DNA of 64,000 nucleotides from positions 248,001 through 312,000 of the forward strand of contig NZ_QKWH01000001.1 of assembly GCF_003244315.1 (NCBI RefSeq). Direction: 5' to 3'. Position 1 is the stretch's first letter, and each line of letters begins with the position of its first letter. A model generated the notes under the pieces. That model searched no databases. It was not told the origin of the DNA and was given only the letters and a program-made list of their open reading frames with translations. The stretch comes from Xylanimonas oleitrophica (GTDB lineage Bacteria > Actinomycetota > Actinomycetes > Actinomycetales > Cellulomonadaceae). Both the position numbers and the translations under genes were made by a program. Shown piece after piece: positions 37,759 through 47,461 of this stretch.

Positions 37759-40089
37759 GTGAGCCGCAGCCGTCTGCTGGCGCGCCGGGCCGGTGCGCAC
37801 CGCGGGCTGCTCGTGCTGCTGTGCCTGCTGGTCGCGGCGGTGACCGCGGGCCTGGGTGCCACGCTCGGGTCGGTCCAGGCGTCGGCGGCGGCGGCCGCGC
37901 GGACCGGTCTGCCCGAGGGTGCGTCGGTCACGGTGACGACCCGCCTGGCCGAGGACGCCGTGGCGCAGGACGAGCGTGTGCGGGCGGTGGTCGCGGACCT
38001 GTTCCCCGGGGTGCCCCTGGACGTGGTGCGCTCGCAGGTCGCCGACCCCCGGGAGCCGTCGGCCCCGTTCGTCACCTGGACCCTGCGACCGGCCGTCGCC
38101 GCGCTGGTGCCGGGCGACCTGCGTGCGGTGGCGGCGGGCTCGGCCGGGCTGCGCGGGGCGCTGCGCACCGACGAGGCCGTCGCCGTCCGCGGCCTGACGG
38201 TCGAGGACTCGCTGGGCCCGCCGTCCGCGGAGCTCGACGCCGCGCTGACGGCCGCGGGCGCTGTGGCGCTGGTGCCGGTGACGCTCCTCGGGCTCGTCAG
38301 CCTGGTCGCCCTCGTGCAGGTGGCGCGGCTCGTGGGTGCGGTCCGGGGTGAGGAGGTCGCCCTGCTGGTGTCGCGCGGCGCGTCCGTGCGGCAGATCGCC
38401 GGCGCGGCGACGCTCGAGGCGTCGGTGGTGGCGCTCGCGGGGGCGCTGGCCGGCACGGCGGTGGCCGCGGTGGTGGTCCCCGGTGTCGCGGGCGGCGCTG
38501 CGGGGGCGGCGGCAGGAGCGGCCACGGTGGCCACGGTGGCTCTCCCGCTGCTGGCGGTGGCTCTCGGGGTGGGAACGGTGGCGGTCGTCGTGCTGGGCGC
38601 GGTGGCGGTGGCCGGGGCGCGGGCGGTGGCACGTCGTGGTGCGACCGAGCGGTCCGGCAGGGTCCGCCGCGCGGCTGCGGGCGCCACCGTGGTGCTCACC
38701 GTGGCGCTGGCGCTGCTGTGCGCCGAGCGGCTCCACCGTGCGGGTTCCCCGCTGGTGGGCACCACTCAGGGGGTGCGCACGGATCCCTTGGCCGCGGCGG
38801 CGCCGGCGCTCGCGCTGGCCGCGTCGGCGGTCGTGGTGCTCGCGCTGCTGGGCCCGCTCGCTGCGGCGGGGGAGCGGGTGGCCTCCCGGGGACGGGGCGT
38901 GGTGGGCGCCCTGGTGGCACGGCAGGTGGCACGGGGGCTCGGCGTGGTGGCCGTGCCGGTGGTGCTGCTGGTCCTGGCGGCGGGGTCCGTGGTGCTGGCC
39001 GGGGCCTTCGCGGGGACGGCGGAACGGGTGCGCGACGACGCGGCGGCCCTGCGCGTCGGCACGGACGTGCGCGTGCGCCCGGGCACGTCGCCCGGTACCC
39101 AGGGGCCGGTGACGGGGCTCGACGGGCTCACGGGGCTCGAGGGGGTGGCCGCGGCCGCCCCGGCGCGCGAGGTCGCAGCCGCCGTGGGGCAGGACCCGGT
39201 GCGGGTGCTGGCGCTGCCTGCCGCGCAGGTGCCTCGGGTGGTGCGGGCGCCGGGCGTCGACGTCGAGCGGCTGGCCGCCGCGATCGAGGTCTCCGCGCCG
39301 CAGGACGGCGCCCTGCCCGCCGTCGTCTCGCGCGCCCTGGCCGACCGCCTCGGACTCGCACCGGGCGACCGCCTGGACCTGCGCGCCCACGGGGCCACGC
39401 TCCCCGTGACCACGGCCCTCGTGGTGCCCGCCGTGCCAGGGGCGTCGTCGCAGGCCGCCGTGCTCGTGGACCTCGGGGCGCTGGCGGCGCGGCTGCCGGA
39501 GGGCGCGGGGGCGGCCGAGGTGTGGGTCGCCGCCGTGCCGGGGCACGGGGAGCCGGGCACCGCCGCCGCGCTCGCCGCCCGGGTGGCCGACGCCGTGCCC
39601 GGGGCACAGGTCGTCACCGCCCGGCCGGGCTCCTCGCCGGGCGCCGTCGCCGACCCGTCGGGGTCCGTGCGGCGGGCGGCGTGGGTCGCTGCGGCCGGCA
39701 CGGTGGTGCTCGGGCTCGGCGGGGTGCTCGCCGTCGCCGTCGCCACGCTGCGGGCCCGGCGGGGCGAGGTGGTCGTCCTGCGCGCGGTCGGCACGGGGCC
39801 GCGCGCGCAGGCGTGGGCCCGGGCGGGCGAGCTGCTCGCGGCGGGCGGGGCGGCGGTGGTGCTCGGCGCCGGTGCCGGCGCCCTGGTCGCGCTGTCCGCC
39901 GTGCCCCTGCTCGCCCGCGCGACGGTGCCCGGTGCCGGGCTGCTGGACGTGGAGGTCGTGCCCGCGACGGTGCCTACCGCGGCGGGGCTCGCGCTGCTGG
40001 CCGCCGGGGTCGTCGCCGTGGCCGCGGCCACCGGGGCGCGCGTGGCCGGGCAGGCCCGGGACACCACCTGGCGGGAGGAGGTGCGATGA
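37759..40089 (+). CDS. FtsX-like ABC permease, first of a pair
   Basis: 776 aa from a GTG at 37759 with GAGGGG eight bases upstream. One membrane segment near the N-terminus (LLVLLCLLVAAVTAGLG), a large extracytoplasmic region, a membrane block at about residues 170-310 and another at the C-terminus, consistent with MacB/FtsX-type permeases. Extremely Ala/Val/Leu/Gly-rich. Overlaps the next permease gene (ATGA). With two ATPases it forms a four-gene system whose substrate is unknown. Confidence 0.75.
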   Translation: MSRSRLLARRAGAHRGLLVLLCLLVAAVTAGLGATLGSVQASAAAAARTGLPEGASVTVTTRLAEDAVAQDERVRAVVADLFPGVPLDVVRSQVADPREPSAPFVTWTLRPAVAALVPGDLRAVAAGSAGLRGALRTDEAVAVRGLTVEDSLGPPSAELDAALTAAGAVALVPVTLLGLVSLVALVQVARLVGAVRGEEVALLVSRGASVRQIAGAATLEASVVALAGALAGTAVAAVVVPGVAGGAAGAAAGAATVATVALPLLAVALGVGTVAVVVLGAVAVAGARAVARRGATERSGRVRRAAAGATVVLTVALALLCAERLHRAGSPLVGTTQGVRTDPLAAAAPALALAASAVVVLALLGPLAAAGERVASRGRGVVGALVARQVARGLGVVAVPVVLLVLAAGSVVLAGAFAGTAERVRDDAAALRVGTDVRVRPGTSPGTQGPVTGLDGLTGLEGVAAAAPAREVAAAVGQDPVRVLALPAAQVPRVVRAPGVDVERLAAAIEVSAPQDGALPAVVSRALADRLGLAPGDRLDLRAHGATLPVTTALVVPAVPGASSQAAVLVDLGALAARLPEGAGAAEVWVAAVPGHGEPGTAAALAARVADAVPGAQVVTARPGSSPGAVADPSGSVRRAAWVAAAGTVVLGLGGVLAVAVATLRARRGEVVVLRAVGTGPRAQAWARAGELLAAGGAAVVLGAGAGALVALSAVPLLARATVPGAGLLDVEVVPATVPTAAGLALLAAGVVAVAAATGARVAGQARDTTWREEVR

Positions 40090-42893
40090 GGGCGATGCTG
40101 CTGCTGGTGCGCCGGGGCCTGCGCGCCTCGTGGGGCCCGACGGCGCTCCTGGCCGTGGTCGCGCTGCTCGCCGCGCTCGTGGCGTCCGCCGCCCCGCGGG
40201 CCGTCACGGGGATCCACGCCCGGCAGGTGGTCCACGAGACGTCGGCCCTGACGCCGCTGACCCGGGACGTCGTCACCACGCGGGCCGGGGTGGCGGGCGC
40301 GGCAGGTCTCACGGACGCGGGGCCGGGGGCACCGGCCCCGCGGTGGGCCGAGTACCTCGACGGGCTGGAGGCGCTGCGTGCCGCCCAGCCCGAGCCCCTG
40401 CGGTCCGTCCTCGGGGCCCCTGACCTCGGCGTGACCACCGGCGAGCTCGGCACCGAGGCCGGCCCCGCCAGCGACGTGCGGCACCCGACGCTCCTGCTGC
40501 GTGCCGCCGCCCGCGTGCTCGACCACGTGCGGGTGGTCGAGGGCCGCTGGCCCGGGGCGACCGCCGTCACCCCGGCCTTCGGCGGGGTGGGCTGGGGGGC
40601 GGACGGGCCCGTCGAGGTGGCCCTGTCCGTCCCGGCGGCCGAGGAGCTCGGCTGGCAGGTCGGGCAGGAGCACCCCGTCGACGGCAACCCGTTCGTGCCC
40701 GCGGTGGTGCTCGTGGGCACCTACGAGGCGGTGGACCCTGACGGCGCCTACTGGGCGCACCAGCCGGCGGGGGAGCGGCCCCTGGTGGTGGACGACCTGA
40801 ACATGGGCAGGTCGGCGCAGGCAGCCGCCTACGTGGACCCGTCGATGCTGCGCGTGGCGGCCGCGACGGGAGCGACGACCCGCGCCTGGTTCCCGCTCGA
40901 CGTGGGGGCCTCGCCGCGGACCGGCCCCGACGACGTGGCCCCGCTCCTGGCCCAGCTCCGAGGGCTGACAGGCCGGACCCTGGAGGTGGTGCCGGGCGAC
41001 CCGGTGACGTTCCAGGGCACCACGGAGGTGGTGGGGACGCTCGAGCGCCTGGCCGGGCAGCGGGCCGGCGTGGACGCCGTCGTCGCGGTGCTGGCCTCCG
41101 GGCCGGTCGGGGTGACGCTGGCGGTGCTGGTGCTCGCCGCCCGCCTGGTGGCCGAGCGGCGCAGGGGGACCCTCGCGCTGCTGTCCGCCCGCGGTGCCTC
41201 GCCCGGGCGGCTGCGCGCTCTGACGGCGCTGGAGGGCCTGGTCGTGGGGCTCCCGGCCGCTGCCGCAGGGCTCGCCGCGGGGCTGCTGCTCGTACCGGCC
41301 GGCCCCACCGCCCCGGTCACGGCCGGCCAGGTGGCGGGCGCCCTGCTCGCAGGCCTGGCGCCGGCCGCGGTGCTGGCCGCCGCCGGCGTGCCCCGCGGGC
41401 TGCGCGCGGGCCGGGCCGACCTCGCCGGGCCGGCCCGCGGCCGCGCCCGCCTGGTCGGGGAGGCGCTCGTGCTCGCCGCCGCCGCAGCGTCGTCGTCGCT
41501 GCTCCTCCAGCGCGGGGCCGTCGCTACGGACCGCGACGGCGTGGACCCGGTGCTCGCCGTGGCCCCGCTCCTGCTGGCGCTCGCGGTCTCCCTCGTCGCG
41601 GTGCGGCTGGCGCCGCTGGGCGCCCGCGCGCTCGAGGTGCTCCTGGCACGTCGCCGCGACCTGGTGCCGTTCCTCGGTGCGGCCCGCGCGACCCGGGACG
41701 CCGCCGGGGGTGTCGTGCCGCTGCTGGCCCTGGTGCTGGCCGTGGGTGTCGCCGGGGCCGGGGCGGTGCTGCAGTCCACGCTCGCGCAGGGGGTCACGCA
41801 CCAGGCGTGGGCGGCGGTGGGCGCCGACCTGCGTGTCGCCGGTCCCGTCCTCGGGCCGGACAGGGTGGCGGCGCTGCGGGACGTCGAGGGCGTCGCCGAG
41901 GTGGCCACGGTCGCGGACCTCGGGTCACGCACCCTGCGGGTCGGGGTGGGCGGGTCGAGCGCCGGTGTGCTGGCGGTCGACGCCGCCGCGCTGGCGCGGG
42001 TGCAGGACGGCGTGCCGGGCGCGGTGCCGGCCGTCGCCGACCTCGCGGCGCGCGCTGCCGCGGCGGCCGGTGACGGCGGGGCGGAGGCTGCCGGCGGGAC
42101 CGGGGGCGACGGGTCCGGTCCGGGCGGGCTGGCCGCGCTCACGACCGCGGCCACCGGGGTGCGGGCGGGCACGCCCGACGTCGGGCTCGTGGCCGGCCGG
42201 GTCGTGCCCACCGACGTGCTCGCCACCGTGGACCTGCTGCCGGGCGTGGCCTCGGCCGGCCCGCACGTGGTGGTCGACGCAGCGCAGGCAGCGGGCGTGC
42301 TGGGCGATCAGCCCCGCCCGCGGCTGGCCCTCGTCGCGCTCGACGACGACGCCGACCGGCCCGCCGTCGTCGCCGCCGTCCGGGGCCTGCTGCCCACCGC
42401 GGTGGTGGACGACCCGGCCGTGCAGGCCGACGCGCTGCTCGGCTCGCCCGTGGCCGCCGGGCTGCGCGCCACCTCTGTGGCGGTCGTGGCCCTGGCCGCG
42501 CTGGGGTGCGTCGGCGTCGTGGGCACCACGCTGCTGCTCGGTGCCCCGGAGCGGGGGCGGCTGCTGGCGCTGCTGCGCACCCTGGGGATGCCGCGCCGTG
42601 CGGGCCGTGCCCTGGCCGCCTGGGAGCTCGGGCCGTGGGCGGCCGTGGCGCTGGGCGTCGGCGCGGCGCTGGCGTGGGCGCTGCCCGTCCTCGTGCTCGC
42701 GGCCGTGGACCTCACCGCCCTGACCGGCGGGGACGCCCCGCCGCCGCTGCGGCTCGACCCTCTCGTCCTGGCCGCCGTCGCCGGCGGCTTCCTCGCCCTG
42801 GTGGCGGGCGGCGCGGCACTGGCCGCGGCGACCGCCCCGACGTCCACCGACGGTGCGCTGGCCGAGCGGCTGCGCGCCGGGGAGGAGCGCTGA
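40086..42893 (+). CDS. FtsX-like ABC permease, second of a pair
   Basis: 935 aa, ATG at 40086 overlapping the previous stop. N-terminal membrane segment (TALLAVVALLAALVASA), an extracytoplasmic domain of about 320 residues, a membrane block with VAERRRGTLALLSARGASPGRL (typical FtsX-domain cytoplasmic motif), a second extracytoplasmic domain and a C-terminal block with GRLLALLRTLGMPRRAG. The two FtsX-like cores suggest an internal duplication. GGAGGA near its stop serves the next gene. Confidence 0.8.
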   Translation: MRAMLLLVRRGLRASWGPTALLAVVALLAALVASAAPRAVTGIHARQVVHETSALTPLTRDVVTTRAGVAGAAGLTDAGPGAPAPRWAEYLDGLEALRAAQPEPLRSVLGAPDLGVTTGELGTEAGPASDVRHPTLLLRAAARVLDHVRVVEGRWPGATAVTPAFGGVGWGADGPVEVALSVPAAEELGWQVGQEHPVDGNPFVPAVVLVGTYEAVDPDGAYWAHQPAGERPLVVDDLNMGRSAQAAAYVDPSMLRVAAATGATTRAWFPLDVGASPRTGPDDVAPLLAQLRGLTGRTLEVVPGDPVTFQGTTEVVGTLERLAGQRAGVDAVVAVLASGPVGVTLAVLVLAARLVAERRRGTLALLSARGASPGRLRALTALEGLVVGLPAAAAGLAAGLLLVPAGPTAPVTAGQVAGALLAGLAPAAVLAAAGVPRGLRAGRADLAGPARGRARLVGEALVLAAAAASSSLLLQRGAVATDRDGVDPVLAVAPLLLALAVSLVAVRLAPLGARALEVLLARRRDLVPFLGAARATRDAAGGVVPLLALVLAVGVAGAGAVLQSTLAQGVTHQAWAAVGADLRVAGPVLGPDRVAALRDVEGVAEVATVADLGSRTLRVGVGGSSAGVLAVDAAALARVQDGVPGAVPAVADLAARAAAAAGDGGAEAAGGTGGDGSGPGGLAALTTAATGVRAGTPDVGLVAGRVVPTDVLATVDLLPGVASAGPHVVVDAAQAAGVLGDQPRPRLALVALDDDADRPAVVAAVRGLLPTAVVDDPAVQADALLGSPVAAGLRATSVAVVALAALGCVGVVGTTLLLGAPERGRLLALLRTLGMPRRAGRALAAWELGPWAAVALGVGAALAWALPVLVLAAVDLTALTGGDAPPPLRLDPLVLAAVAGGFLALVAGGAALAAATAPTSTDGALAERLRAGEER

Positions 42894-42894
42894 C

Positions 42895-43851
42895 ATGCCC
42901 GTCCACGTGCCCGTCCAGGACGACCGGTCGTCCGCCGGCCCGGGCCGGCCGCCCGCCGGCGGGGAGATCCGCTGCCGCGACCTGGTCCGCGTCTTCGCCG
43001 CCGAGGGCGTGGAGGTCCAGGCGCTGCAGGGCCTGACCCTGGACGTCGAGCCGGGCGAGCTGGTCGCCCTGGTCGGCGCCTCGGGCTCGGGCAAGTCCAC
43101 CCTTCTGAGCATCCTCTCGGGGCTCGACACCCCCACGGCGGGGTCGGCGGTGGTCGCCGGGACCGACCTGCTCGCGACGGGGCGGCGCGAGCGCGTCGCC
43201 TACCAGCGTCACACCGTGGGGTTCGTGTGGCAGCAGACCTCCCGGAACCTCCTGCCGTACCTGACGGCGGCCGAGAACGTCCGGGTGCCCCTCGAGCTGG
43301 CCGGCCGCGGGGGCGGACGGGGCGCCGGCAGGAGGGCCGCGGCGGACGCCCGGGTGGCCGAGCTGCTCCACCTGCTCGACGTGCACGACGTCGCCGACCG
43401 CCGGCCGGGCCAGATGTCGGGCGGGCAGCAGCAGCGCGTGGCGGTGGCCGTGGCGATGGCCAACGCGCCGCGGGTGCTGCTGGCCGACGAGCCCACGGGC
43501 GAGCTGGACGAGGCCACGAGCGCCGAGGTCCTCGAGGCGCTGCGGGCCGTCAACGAGGCCACCGGCGTGACCACGCTCGTGGTCACGCACGACCCCACGG
43601 TGTCCGAGCACGTGGCACGCACCGTGCAGATCCGCGACGGTCGCACCTCCACGGAGGTGCTGCGCCGCAGCGAGGTGGACGAGCACGGCGCCGAACGGCA
43701 CGTGGCCGAGGAGTTCGCCGTCCTGGACCGGGTGGGCCGGATGCAGCTCCCGCCCGACTTCGTGGCGGCGCTGGACCTGCGCGACCGCGTGCGCCTCGCG
43801 CTCGAGCCCGACCACGTCCAGGTCCGCCCCGCCCAGCAGGAGGAACGATGA
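42895..43851 (+). CDS. ABC ATP-binding protein, MacB/LolD type
   Basis: 318 aa from an ATG at 42895 with GGAGGAG upstream. Walker A GASGSGKST, Q-loop VGFVWQQTSRNLLPYLTAAENV, signature MSGGQQQR, Walker B LLADEPTGELD and H-loop VVTHD. A C-terminal extension of about 75 residues with MQLPPDFVAALDLRDRVRL follows the domain. Type VII exporter ATPase partner of the FtsX-like pair. Confidence 0.88.
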   Translation: MPVHVPVQDDRSSAGPGRPPAGGEIRCRDLVRVFAAEGVEVQALQGLTLDVEPGELVALVGASGSGKSTLLSILSGLDTPTAGSAVVAGTDLLATGRRERVAYQRHTVGFVWQQTSRNLLPYLTAAENVRVPLELAGRGGGRGAGRRAAADARVAELLHLLDVHDVADRRPGQMSGGQQQRVAVAVAMANAPRVLLADEPTGELDEATSAEVLEALRAVNEATGVTTLVVTHDPTVSEHVARTVQIRDGRTSTEVLRRSEVDEHGAERHVAEEFAVLDRVGRMQLPPDFVAALDLRDRVRLALEPDHVQVRPAQQEER

Positions 43852-44606
43852 GCGCTCACGCACATGGTGGCCGCGACGGTGCGGTGGCGGGGGAGCCCGG
43901 CGCGCCGTCGGTCGCGCTGCGCGCGGAGGGGCTCTCGCGGACCTTCGGGTCCGGCGCGGTGGGCGTCCGGGCGCTGGCGGACGTGAGCCTGAGCGTCCCG
44001 CCGGGCCGGCTCGTCGTGGTCACGGGTCCCTCGGGCTCGGGGAAGACGACCCTGCTCCACCTGCTCGGCGGCCTGGACCGGCCGACGTCGGGCCGGGTGT
44101 GGCTCGGGCCGGCCACCGACGGCGGGCCCGAGCGGGAGCTGACGGCGATGCCCGAGGAGCAGGTGCTGGCCGCGCGGCGCGAGGAGATCGGCTACGTGTT
44201 CCAGTCCTTCGGGCTGGTCCCCGTGCTCTCGGCGGCCGAGAACGTCGAGGTGCCGCTGCGCCTGGCACGGACGGCGCCGGCGGAGCGGGCCGCCCGGGTG
44301 GCGCGGGCGCTCGGGCTCGTGGGGCTCGCCGGGCACGCCGCCCAGCGGCCGTACGAGCTGTCCGGCGGGCAGCAGCAGCGCGTCGGGATCGCGCGGGCTC
44401 TGGTGGCGGCGCCGCGGGTCCTGCTGGCGGACGAGCCGACGGGGCAGCTCGACTCCGGCACGGCCCGCACGATCATGGACCTCGTGCACGGGCTGGTCCG
44501 CGGCGAGGGGCTGGCCGCGGTGGTCAGCACCCACGACCCGGAGCTGGTCGAGCGGGCGGACCACGTGCTGCGGCTGCACGACGGGCGCCTCGTCGACGAG
44601 AGGTAG
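43848..44606 (+). CDS. ABC ATP-binding protein, MacB/LolD type
   Basis: 252 aa, ATG at 43848 overlapping the previous stop (ATGA). Walker A GPSGSGKTT, Q-loop YVFQSFGLVPVLSAAENV, signature LSGGQQQR, Walker B LLADEPTGQLD and VSTHD. Two distinct ATPases for two distinct permeases suggests a heteromeric complex rather than two separate homodimeric systems. Confidence 0.88.
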   Translation: MSAHAHGGRDGAVAGEPGAPSVALRAEGLSRTFGSGAVGVRALADVSLSVPPGRLVVVTGPSGSGKTTLLHLLGGLDRPTSGRVWLGPATDGGPERELTAMPEEQVLAARREEIGYVFQSFGLVPVLSAAENVEVPLRLARTAPAERAARVARALGLVGLAGHAAQRPYELSGGQQQRVGIARALVAAPRVLLADEPTGQLDSGTARTIMDLVHGLVRGEGLAAVVSTHDPELVERADHVLRLHDGRLVDER

Positions 44607-44736
44607 CCCCGGCGACCCTGCCGGCGGAGGCTGCGCACGGGCCGGGTGCGCCCTGCGGGTGGGCGGCGGGCGTCCACGATGCAGGACACGCGGGCACCTG
44701 CGGGCGGCGGCCGGGCCCAGCGCATACCGTCGGAGG

Positions 44737-45468
44737 ATGACCGGCCGGCTGAGCGACGAGCAGCGGGCGGACTGGTACGACGCCGAGAACGACTGGGCCG
44801 CCGACGACGACTTCTACCTGGCGCTGGCCAGCGAGCGCGGGGAGTCACGGGTGCTCGACCTCGGCTGCGGCACCGGCCGCCTCACGCTCGCGCTCGCCCG
44901 CGCCGGCCACCTCGTCACCGGGGTGGACCCGGACCCAGGTGCGCTGGCCAGGGCGCGGGCCAAGCCGGGCGCCGACGACGTCATCTGGGTGGAGGGCACG
45001 TCCTCGGCGGTGGCGGACGCCGAGTTCGACGTCGCCCTCCTGACGGGGCACGTGGTGCAGGCCATCGTCGACCCGCGGGACTGGGCCGAGACCCTCACCG
45101 ACCTGCGCCGGGTGCTGGTGCCGGGCGGGACGCTCGCCTTCGACACGCGCGACCCGGCGGCCCGGGCGTGGCTCCGGTGGAACCCCGTCGACTCGCGCGC
45201 CGCCGTGGTGCTGACCGACGGCACGCAGGGCGTCGGCTGGTACGACGTCCAGGACGTCACCGACGGCGTGGTCACCTTCCACGACCACCGCGTGTTCGCC
45301 GACGGCACCGAGACGGTGGACGAGGGCCAGCTCGTCTTCCGCACCGAGCAGCGCCTGCGGGCCGACCTCTCGGGGGCGGGGCTCGTGGTCGACGCCGTCT
45401 ACGGCGGGTGGCACCGCGAACCGGTGGGGGAGGGCGTGGGGGAGCTCGTCGTCGTCGCCCACCGATGA
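44737..45468 (+). CDS. SAM-dependent methyltransferase, class I
   Basis: 243 aa from an ATG at 44737. Motif I VLDLGCGTGRLTLAL at residues about 33-47, an acidic residue at the end of strand 2 (VTGVDPDP), then DVALLTGHVVQ and LVPGGTLAFDTRD. Rossmann-like methyltransferase with a C-terminal mixed-sheet region. Substrate unknown. It stands alone, between the exporter cluster and the third transporter operon, with GGAGG almost touching the start codon. Confidence 0.85.
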   Translation: MTGRLSDEQRADWYDAENDWAADDDFYLALASERGESRVLDLGCGTGRLTLALARAGHLVTGVDPDPGALARARAKPGADDVIWVEGTSSAVADAEFDVALLTGHVVQAIVDPRDWAETLTDLRRVLVPGGTLAFDTRDPAARAWLRWNPVDSRAAVVLTDGTQGVGWYDVQDVTDGVVTFHDHRVFADGTETVDEGQLVFRTEQRLRADLSGAGLVVDAVYGGWHREPVGEGVGELVVVAHR

Positions 45469-45499
45469 GGGCGAGACGGGTCCAGAGCCTGTGACGGCC

Positions 45500-45507
45500 C
45501 TGTTAAG
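45500..45507 (+). promoter_or_regulatory. CTGTTAAG motif upstream of the third transporter operon
   Basis: The same 8-mer occurs in the operator cluster of the second transporter operon (31073-31080). It is followed by the AT-rich GATATACC and TCGATAACGTT. Possible shared regulator site. Confidence 0.35.
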
Positions 45508-45554
45508 CCGATATACCGACTCGATAACGTTCGCCACCTGGAAGCGGACAGACC

Positions 45555-45584
45555 TGGCAATCCGGGTGACGTGCGGCATACGCT
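45555..45584 (+). promoter_or_regulatory. Candidate promoter for the third transporter operon
   Basis: TGGCAA (45555-45560) and TACGCT (45579-45584) are separated by 18 bases. The leader would be about 110 bases before the ATG at 45701. The -10 match is weak. Confidence 0.3.
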
Positions 45585-45700
45585 CGGCCCCGTTCGCGCT
45601 TGCTGGACCCTGCCGCGCGAGCCCCGCCCCGGCCACGGACGCGGGCTCGTCGGCCGGACGACGGCCAAACAGCCGCCGATGCCCTTCTCGGAGGAAACAC

Positions 45701-47329
45701 ATGAAGCTCAGGCGTTATGCCGGCGTGACGGCGATGACCGTCGCCGGCGCCCTCGCCCTCGCCGCCTGCTCGGGCGGCTCGACCGGCGGCGACGACGGCG
45801 CCTCTGGCGCCGGGACCGCGTTCGTCACGGTCAGCGGCACGGAGCCGCAGAACCCGCTCGTGCCCACCAACACGAACGAGGTCGGCGGCGGTCTCGTCGT
45901 CACGCAGATCTTCTCGGGCCTGGTGTACTACGGCGCCGACGGCTCGCACCACAACGAGATCGCCGAGTCGATCGAGTCCGACGACGACCAGACGTGGACG
46001 ATCACGATCGCCGACGGCTGGAAGTTCAGCGACGGCTCGCCGGTCACCGCGAACAGCTTCGTGGACGCGTGGAACTACGGCATCCTGCGCCAGAACGCCC
46101 AGACGCAGTCGTACTTCTACTCGTACATCGAGGGCACGGACGACGACGGCCTGGCGGACGGCCCGGCCAGCGGCCTCAACGTCGTCGACGACCACACCTT
46201 CACCGTCACGCTGAAGTCGCCCGACGCGGAGTTCCCGCTGCGCCTGGGCTACTCGGCCTACTACCCGCTGCCCGAGGCCTTCTTCGAGGACCCGGACACG
46301 CTGGGCGAGCAGCCGGTGAGCAACGGCCCGTACGTGGTCGAGGAGTGGAACCACAACCGCCAGATCTCGCTGCGCCCCAACCCGGAGTACCCGGCTGACG
46401 GCCCGCGCGCGGCGCAGAACGACGGCGTCGACTACGTCATCTACGACAACGAGGACACCGCGTACCTGGACCTCCAGGCCGGCAACCTCGACATCATCCA
46501 GAACGTCCCCGCCAGCGCCATGGGCACGTTCGAGGACGACCTGGGCGACCGCGCCGTCTCGATCCCGGCCGCGATCATCCAGACGATGACCGTGCCGGAG
46601 TACCTGCCCGAGTTCCAGGGCGACGCCGGCATCAAGCGCCGCCAGGCGATCTCGCACGCGATCGACCGTGAGCAGATCACCGAGACGATCTTCAACGGCT
46701 CGCGCATCCCGGCCCACGACTTCACGTCGCCGGTCGTCCCGGGCTACTCGGAGAAGATCCCCGGCTCCGAGGTGCTCGACTACGACGCCACGCGCGCCAA
46801 GCAGCTGTGGGACGAGGCCGAGGCCGAGAGCCCCGTCGGTGCCGACTACACCCTGCAGATCGCCTCGAACGCCGACTCGGACCACCAGACGTGGGTCGAC
46901 GCGGTGTGCAACAACATCCGCCAGGTCCTCGAGATCGGCTGCGAGTTCTACCCGTACCCGACCTTCGCGGAGTTCCTGAACGCCCGCACGGGCCAGGCCG
47001 TGCCCGGCGTCTTCCGTGCTGGCTGGCAGGCGGACTACCCGTCGATGAGCAACTTCCTCGGCCCGATCTACCGCACGGGTGCCGGCTCCAACCACGGCTT
47101 CTGGTCCAACCCCGAGTTCGACCAGCTCCTGACCGAGGGCGGCGCGGCCGCCACGCCGGAGGAGTCGCAGGAGATCTACCAGCGCGCCCAGGAGATCCTG
47201 TTCGCGCAGCTGCCCGGCATCCCGCTCTGGTACAACTCGACGACCGCCGGCTACGGCGAGGCCGTCGAGAACGTCCAGTTCGGCTGGGACAGCGCTCCGA
47301 TCCTCTACGAGGTGACGAAGCAGGGCTGA
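45701..47329 (+). CDS. ABC transporter substrate-binding lipoprotein, family 5 (OppA-like)
   Basis: 542 aa from an ATG at 45701 with GGAGGAAA upstream. Signal peptide ending in LALAAC, Gly/Ser/Asp linker, then SBP_bac_5 fold with FSDGSPVTANSFVDAWNYG and NGPYVVEEWNHNRQISL. The region FRAGWQADYPSMSNFLGP is typical of OppA proteins that bind peptides of variable sequence. Head of a four-gene operon; a hairpin follows the stop. Its position shortly before typA recalls lpqW in mycobacteria, though the protein itself looks like a normal OppA. Confidence 0.9.
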   Translation: MKLRRYAGVTAMTVAGALALAACSGGSTGGDDGASGAGTAFVTVSGTEPQNPLVPTNTNEVGGGLVVTQIFSGLVYYGADGSHHNEIAESIESDDDQTWTITIADGWKFSDGSPVTANSFVDAWNYGILRQNAQTQSYFYSYIEGTDDDGLADGPASGLNVVDDHTFTVTLKSPDAEFPLRLGYSAYYPLPEAFFEDPDTLGEQPVSNGPYVVEEWNHNRQISLRPNPEYPADGPRAAQNDGVDYVIYDNEDTAYLDLQAGNLDIIQNVPASAMGTFEDDLGDRAVSIPAAIIQTMTVPEYLPEFQGDAGIKRRQAISHAIDREQITETIFNGSRIPAHDFTSPVVPGYSEKIPGSEVLDYDATRAKQLWDEAEAESPVGADYTLQIASNADSDHQTWVDAVCNNIRQVLEIGCEFYPYPTFAEFLNARTGQAVPGVFRAGWQADYPSMSNFLGPIYRTGAGSNHGFWSNPEFDQLLTEGGAAATPEESQEIYQRAQEILFAQLPGIPLWYNSTTAGYGEAVENVQFGWDSAPILYEVTKQG

Positions 47330-47384
47330 TCCCCGCGATTAGCACTGGAACGGTCTGAGCCTCTAGGCTCACCGCCAGCCAAGA

Positions 47385-47422
47385 ACGGAGGGTGGGACGC
47401 TCCCGGGTGTCCCACCCTCCGT
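47385..47422 (+). terminator. Hairpin after the OppA-like gene
   Basis: 14-bp stem (47385-47398 with 47409-47422), 10-base loop, between the binding protein and the first permease. Confidence 0.7.
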
Positions 47423-47461
47423 CATGTCCCGTCGGTCTCACAACCCACCGAGGCGCCCATC

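Noticed and set aside
38718-40085. A 456-codon upstream extension of the second FtsX-like permease
   Set aside because: It overlaps the first permease out of frame and is almost pure Arg/Gly/Ala. The ATG at 40086 overlaps the previous stop and starts with a normal membrane segment.
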